Part shown: positions 60,422 to 64,000 of the stretch, one piece after another
Layout: each line of letters starts with the position of its first letter
Position numbering within the stretch: position 1 is the stretch's first letter
Source of the DNA: DATKYQ01 sp964640665
GTDB taxonomy: Bacteria > Myxococcota > B64-G9
Length of the DNA: 64,000 nt
Direction: 5' to 3'
Assembly: GCA_964640665.1 (NCBI GenBank)
Contig: CAZXHT010000015.1
Coordinates: forward strand, 1 to 64,000
Position numbers and translations under genes: made by a program
The notes under the pieces: model-generated
Seen by the model: the letters and a program-made list of their open reading frames with translations, nothing else
Told to the model about the DNA's origin: nothing
Databases searched by the model: none

Positions 60422-61862
60422 AAAGTATCAGCACCGAGAATATTTCAAGCCGGCCGAGGAGCATCAGCAGGCTCATGACCCACTTGGCCACGTCAGGTAG
60501 ATGGGCCCAGTTGCAGACGGGTCCCACGGCTCCCAGGCCGGGGCCTATGTTGCCCAAGGCCGCGGCCGATGCAGACGCGGAACTCACCAGATCGTACCCG
60601 CAGGCAGCCATTACCAACAGGCCGACAACAAAGGTGGCGGAGTAGATCACACCAAAGGCGAGTATGTTCGAAACGATGCCGGGCTCGATCACCTTCTCTC
60701 CCACGCGAACCACCCGCACGGCATGGGGAAATATCAGCCGCTGCAACTCCCGCACAAGCGCCTTGGCGAATACCAAAAGACGGGCGCTTTTCATCCCGCC
60801 CCCGGTCGATCCCATGCAACCTCCCGAAAACATGAGCAGCACCATAACCAGGCGCATCAGCTGGGGCCAGGTGTCGAAATCGGTTGTGGCGTAGCCGGTG
60901 GTGGTCCCGATCGACACAACCTGAAAGGTAACCTGGCGGATGTGATCTTCGATACCTCGACCGGATGGGACGACAAGCAGGCCCACCAGAATGCTAGCCA
61001 GCATGATTCCGGCATACAGCCGGAACTCGGGGTTGCGAATCAGCGGTTTGGCATTCAGCCTGAACAGCTGGGCATGCAACGAGAAGTTCATTCCTGCTAC
61101 GAACATGAAAAAGATGATGATCCATTGGGCAACGGGACCGAAGTAGGCGACGGACTCCCCATGCGGGGAGTAGCCGCCCGTGGACATGGTTGTGAAGGTG
61201 TGACAGAAAGCATCGAAGATATCGGCGCCGGCCAGCTCGAGCAGGATCACTTCGGCGGCAGAGATGATCAAGTATATTTTCCAAAGATCCTTAGCCGCGT
61301 CCGTGATCCGCTGGCGGTCCTTTTCGAAAGCCACACCTCCGGGTGCCTCAGCCCTCAACAGGCGATAGCCCCCCATGCCCAGGAACGAGAGCAAGGCAAC
61401 GCTCAGCACGACGATGCCCATCCCCCCCAGCCACTGGGTCATGCAGCGCCAGAACTGCAGGCCGTGCGGGATCTTCTCTATCTCCATCCCGGGACTACCG
61501 AAAACGGTCGACCCGGTGGTGGTGAAACCGCTGATGATCTCGAAGAAGGCATCGGTGATGCCCAGCATGCCGCATATTATGAAGGGCAATGTTCCCAGGA
61601 GGACCGCTGACAGCCAGGCGCAGGTGACGACCGCGAAGCCTTCGCGCCGGCCGACCTGGTCTGCAAAACTGTGGAACTTGCGCCTGATGTAAAAACCCAG
61701 GCCCAGTGAAAAGGTCGCAGTCACGAAGAAACTGACTATCTCCAGATCCTCGATAGAGCTCTTCGAATCGTAGACAATGGCCACGATCAGGGGCGCGAAC
61801 AAGCACACCCCCAGGATGATAAACAGGTAACCCAGAACCGAAAGGACCGCGCGCCAGCGCAT
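60396..61862 (-). CDS. trkH: Trk potassium uptake membrane protein TrkH
   Basis: 488 residues with about ten membrane helices and the four TrkH/KtrB pore loops, seen as GFTTTGSTVFGS, FCHTFTTMSTGGYSP, SIGTTTGYATTDF and a fourth near ALGNIGPGLG. It moves K+ across the inner membrane with the TrkA gate. It follows trkA by three bases. Confidence 0.95.
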   Translation of the reverse strand: MRWRAVLSVLGYLFIILGVCLFAPLIVAIVYDSKSSIEDLEIVSFFVTATFSLGLGFYIRRKFHSFADQVGRREGFAVVTCAWLSAVLLGTLPFIICGMLGITDAFFEIISGFTTTGSTVFGSPGMEIEKIPHGLQFWRCMTQWLGGMGIVVLSVALLSFLGMGGYRLLRAEAPGGVAFEKDRQRITDAAKDLWKIYLIISAAEVILLELAGADIFDAFCHTFTTMSTGGYSPHGESVAYFGPVAQWIIIFFMFVAGMNFSLHAQLFRLNAKPLIRNPEFRLYAGIMLASILVGLLVVPSGRGIEDHIRQVTFQVVSIGTTTGYATTDFDTWPQLMRLVMVLLMFSGGCMGSTGGGMKSARLLVFAKALVRELQRLIFPHAVRVVRVGEKVIEPGIVSNILAFGVIYSATFVVGLLVMAACGYDLVSSASASAAALGNIGPGLGAVGPVCNWAHLPDVAKWVMSLLMLLGRLEIFSVLILFTPWAWKR

Positions 61863-61865
61863 TGT

Positions 61866-63224
61866 TCAAAACCGCCGGCGCTGCGTGAAGAGCTTCTCGA
61901 TCTTGGGGATGGCGTCCGGCAACGCGAATACTACGACGTCGTCTCCAGGCTGGATCAGAGTGTCTCCTGTCGGAATCTGCATCTTCCCGTCGCGGACTAT
62001 GGCTCCGATCAGCGCATTCCTCGGGAAGGCCAGATCGCGGATCTTGTGCTTGACTGCCGGCGACTTCTCGGAAGCCTCCATCTCGATGATCTCGGCGCGG
62101 CTCTCCGCCAGCCGGGTAACCGAATGTATATGACCGCGGCGCACATGCATCAGGATCTCGCCCACTGTCACCAGGCGCGGATTGATGACTATCTCGACAC
62201 CCAGGCTGTCCATGACCGGAACGTACTCGGGTTGCTGCACCATGACCGCGGCGTCGGTATGGGAGTGTTTCTTGGCCAGCAAGGCCGACATCATGTTGTG
62301 CTGATCGTTATCAGCCAGGGCGCAGAAAAGATCACACTTGTCCAGCGAGGCTTCCTCCAGAACATCGAGGTTGGTCTCGTCTCCCTTGAGGACCGTGACC
62401 TTTTTCAGTCGCTCGGACGCCTCGAATGCCTTTTCACCGTCGGGCTCTATCAGGAAAACCCTTTCAACCTTATCCTGGATTCTCTCGGCCAGTTGCAGCC
62501 CGATGCGGCTCGCTCCGAAAATGATCACGTGGCCGACCTTCTTGGGTCGCCTGTGGATGAACGGAGCAACGAACTGCAAGGTATCGGCAGATACCAGCAA
62601 GTGAATGTTGTCACCAGGCTCGATCCTGTCATGGCCCTTGGGGACGATGACCTCGTCCGCCCGGGTGATATAAAGGATCAGAAAAGCATCCAAAGAGCTT
62701 ACTTCCCGCACTTCTGCAAGGGTCTTACCCGCAAGCGGGCTGTCCGCCAAGATGTCGAAGCCCAACATCAGCACTTGGCCATCGGCCAGATTTGCAAAGT
62801 CGTTGGAGCCGGGTATCTCGATCATGCTCACCAGGGCATCGACAATTGCGGGATCGGGGTTGATAACCTGATCGATACCCAGTTCCTTGAGCGGGAAAAT
62901 GCAGCCCTCTTCCAGGTACTCCTGGTTGCGCAGGCGCACGATGCGGTGCTCGACACCCATGCGGCTGGCCAGCATGCCCACTACCAGGTTAACCTCGTCA
63001 ACGTCAGTGACCGCGATGATCATCTCGGCCGACTCGATCCCCGCGCGCCTGAGCACGCTGGGCATGCCGGCGTTGCCCAAAACTGCGAGCACGTCCAGCT
63101 TCTCTCCGATTTCCCTGACTTTCCGCCGATCCTGATCGATCATGGCCACCTGGTGGCCCTCCAGGGAGAGTTGCTCGGCCAACGATTTACCGACCACACC
63201 GGCGCCGACAATGAGGATGTTCAT
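61866..63224 (-). CDS. trkA: Trk system cytosolic gating protein TrkA
   Basis: 452 residues of two RCK (TrkA-N/TrkA-C) units. The N-terminal Rossmann start MNILIVGAGVVGKSLAEQLS and a second one (HVIIFGASRIGLQLAERIQ, about 230) bind NAD(H) or ATP; each is followed by a TrkA-C domain ending in motifs such as GDTLIQPGDDVVVFA. It controls TrkH. Upstream gene of a two-gene operon. Confidence 0.95.
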   Translation of the reverse strand: MNILIVGAGVVGKSLAEQLSLEGHQVAMIDQDRRKVREIGEKLDVLAVLGNAGMPSVLRRAGIESAEMIIAVTDVDEVNLVVGMLASRMGVEHRIVRLRNQEYLEEGCIFPLKELGIDQVINPDPAIVDALVSMIEIPGSNDFANLADGQVLMLGFDILADSPLAGKTLAEVREVSSLDAFLILYITRADEVIVPKGHDRIEPGDNIHLLVSADTLQFVAPFIHRRPKKVGHVIIFGASRIGLQLAERIQDKVERVFLIEPDGEKAFEASERLKKVTVLKGDETNLDVLEEASLDKCDLFCALADNDQHNMMSALLAKKHSHTDAAVMVQQPEYVPVMDSLGVEIVINPRLVTVGEILMHVRRGHIHSVTRLAESRAEIIEMEASEKSPAVKHKIRDLAFPRNALIGAIVRDGKMQIPTGDTLIQPGDDVVVFALPDAIPKIEKLFTQRRRF

Positions 63225-63296
63225 GCGGGTCCGATAGTAGAAGAGCGAGAATCAGGAGTCAATCAACTATTCGAATCCCACATCTGCATTGCATCA

Positions 63297-63325
63297 TTGC
63301 AATCCGCCTCCACTCGCGTTAGCAT
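63297..63325 (+). promoter_or_regulatory. Candidate sigma-70 promoter of the Cys-rich lipoprotein
   Basis: TTGCAA at 63297-63302 and TAGCAT at 63320-63325 have a 17-base spacer, 30 bases before the ATG at 63356 and its GGGAGGT ribosome site. Confidence 0.4.
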
Positions 63326-63355
63326 CACCCATTATCAAATCAGGGAGGTAAACAA

Positions 63356-64000
63356 ATGAAACGATCTGTTTATGTGGGCCCTTTTGTTTTTTCTCTGGCG
63401 TTGGTGCTCGTCGGCTCGGCTTGCGGCAGTTCGGGCGAGGATTGCACCGGGGTCGGCATGGAGTTGTGCGCCGGCCAGTGCGTCAATACCCAGACCAGTT
63501 CCAGCGACTGCGGCGGCTGCGGCAACGCCTGCACCGGGGGGACGGTTTGCGTCCAGGGCAGCTGCACATGCTCGGGGACCGGGGTCGAGATGTGCGACGG
63601 CGAGTGCACAAACACTCAGACCGACGCCAACCACTGCGGCGGCTGCAGCACGGTCTGCGGCGGCGGGGCCACCTGCTCGGCCGGAAACTGCGCTTGCTCT
63701 GGCGGGCTGACCTACTGCGTCGACAAATGCGTCAACACAAACACCGACGACCAGAACTGCGGAGCCTGCCTGGCCCCCTGCTCGGGCGATCTGCAATGCA
63801 TCCAGGGTCACTGCCTGACCGCCTACGATGAAAGCTGCGACGGCGAGGACAACGACTTCGACGGCCTGACCGACGAGGACGAAAACGGCCAGCCCCTGGC
63901 CCGCGCCTGCGACAACCTGTGCGGCCCGGGAACCGAGACCTGCACGGGCGGCGCCTACGCCGGCTGCACCGCCCCCGTCTCTGTCGACGAGGTCTGCGAC
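63356..64000 (+). CDS. Cys-rich MopE-like lipoprotein (3' end outside window)
   Basis: The first 215 codons of an open gene. A signal peptide ends in LVGSAC (lipobox). Repeats of the form CGGCGNACTGGTVC, with CVNTQTSS or CTNTQTDA between, follow three times; a Ca-binding-like DNDFDGLTDEDE segment of the MopE type comes near the edge. Such proteins are surface-exposed and common in Myxococcota. Copper or calcium binding is a guess. The gene continues past 64000. Confidence 0.8.
   Translation, partial: MKRSVYVGPFVFSLALVLVGSACGSSGEDCTGVGMELCAGQCVNTQTSSSDCGGCGNACTGGTVCVQGSCTCSGTGVEMCDGECTNTQTDANHCGGCSTVCGGGATCSAGNCACSGGLTYCVDKCVNTNTDDQNCGACLAPCSGDLQCIQGHCLTAYDESCDGEDNDFDGLTDEDENGQPLARACDNLCGPGTETCTGGAYAGCTAPVSVDEVCD

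Overview
The window is about 64 kb of mostly high-G+C bacterial chromosome, densely coded on both strands. Lipoproteins with Asp/Gly-rich stretches after the lipobox, 'WGS-DVYAVG' repeat lipoproteins, EGF-like and MopE-like cysteine-rich surface proteins, a Hanks kinase with an HRDVSPQN loop, PilZ, HD-GYP and GGDEF proteins and a giant zinc-ribbon/TPR protein all fit the Myxococcota or another lineage formerly placed in Deltaproteobacteria. No rRNA, tRNA, CRISPR array or intact insertion sequence was recognised.

Layout. 1-5.6 kb: end of a spermidine-synthase-like membrane protein, a giant TPR protein, serS. 5.6-6.7 kb: a lower-G+C scar with a decayed DUF4143-type ATPase and a VOC protein. 6.7-16.3 kb: signalling (DUF202-like protein, repeat lipoprotein, Ser/Thr kinase, RR-GAF-HD-GYP, GAF-GGDEF, divergent YchF) facing a four-gene V4R / response regulator / ClpX-type zinc finger / GIDE-like operon. 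16.3-24.5 kb: cell-surface genes (Ig-like lipoprotein, beta-barrel, EGF lipoprotein, SGNH lipoprotein, GH35 glycosidase with a translationally coupled unknown). 24.6-28.4 kb: nucleoside salvage operon deoB, pyrimidine phosphorylase, purine phosphorylase, cdd. 28.5-32.4 kb: PilZ, bioY, M48 protease with SH3, sugar acetyltransferase, heptad-repeat protein, membrane protein.

32.6-42.6 kb is a visibly lower-G+C redox island. A histidine kinase and an NtrC-type activator are followed by a candidate sigma-54 promoter and then, on the same strand, a duplicated Cys-rich protein, a NuoE-like subunit with an added zinc-ribbon tail, a HydB/NuoF-GltD fusion, a NuoG/HydA-N-like ferredoxin subunit and a stand-alone FMN glutamate-synthase domain. 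This resembles soluble electron-bifurcating transhydrogenases (HydABC, Nfn, Stn types) with its own regulator and no membrane or hydrogenase subunit.

42.6-47.8 kb: CHASE2 adenylate/guanylate cyclase coupled to a multidomain GH13 lipoprotein. 48.1-57.2 kb: a tight six-gene operon of a SNF2 helicase, a zinc-finger protein, an unrecognised protein, two BrxC/BrxD-like P-loop ATPases and an Lhr/BrxHI-like helicase. It has BREX-type ATPase and helicase parts but no PglX methyltransferase and no PglZ phosphatase, so it is best viewed as a BREX-like, possibly undescribed defence system. Just downstream is a GNAT/DUF1778 toxin-antitoxin pair in reversed order, with an operator palindrome inside the antitoxin promoter. 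58.4-64 kb: SDR, membrane protein, trkA-trkH potassium uptake and the start of a Cys-rich MopE-like lipoprotein.
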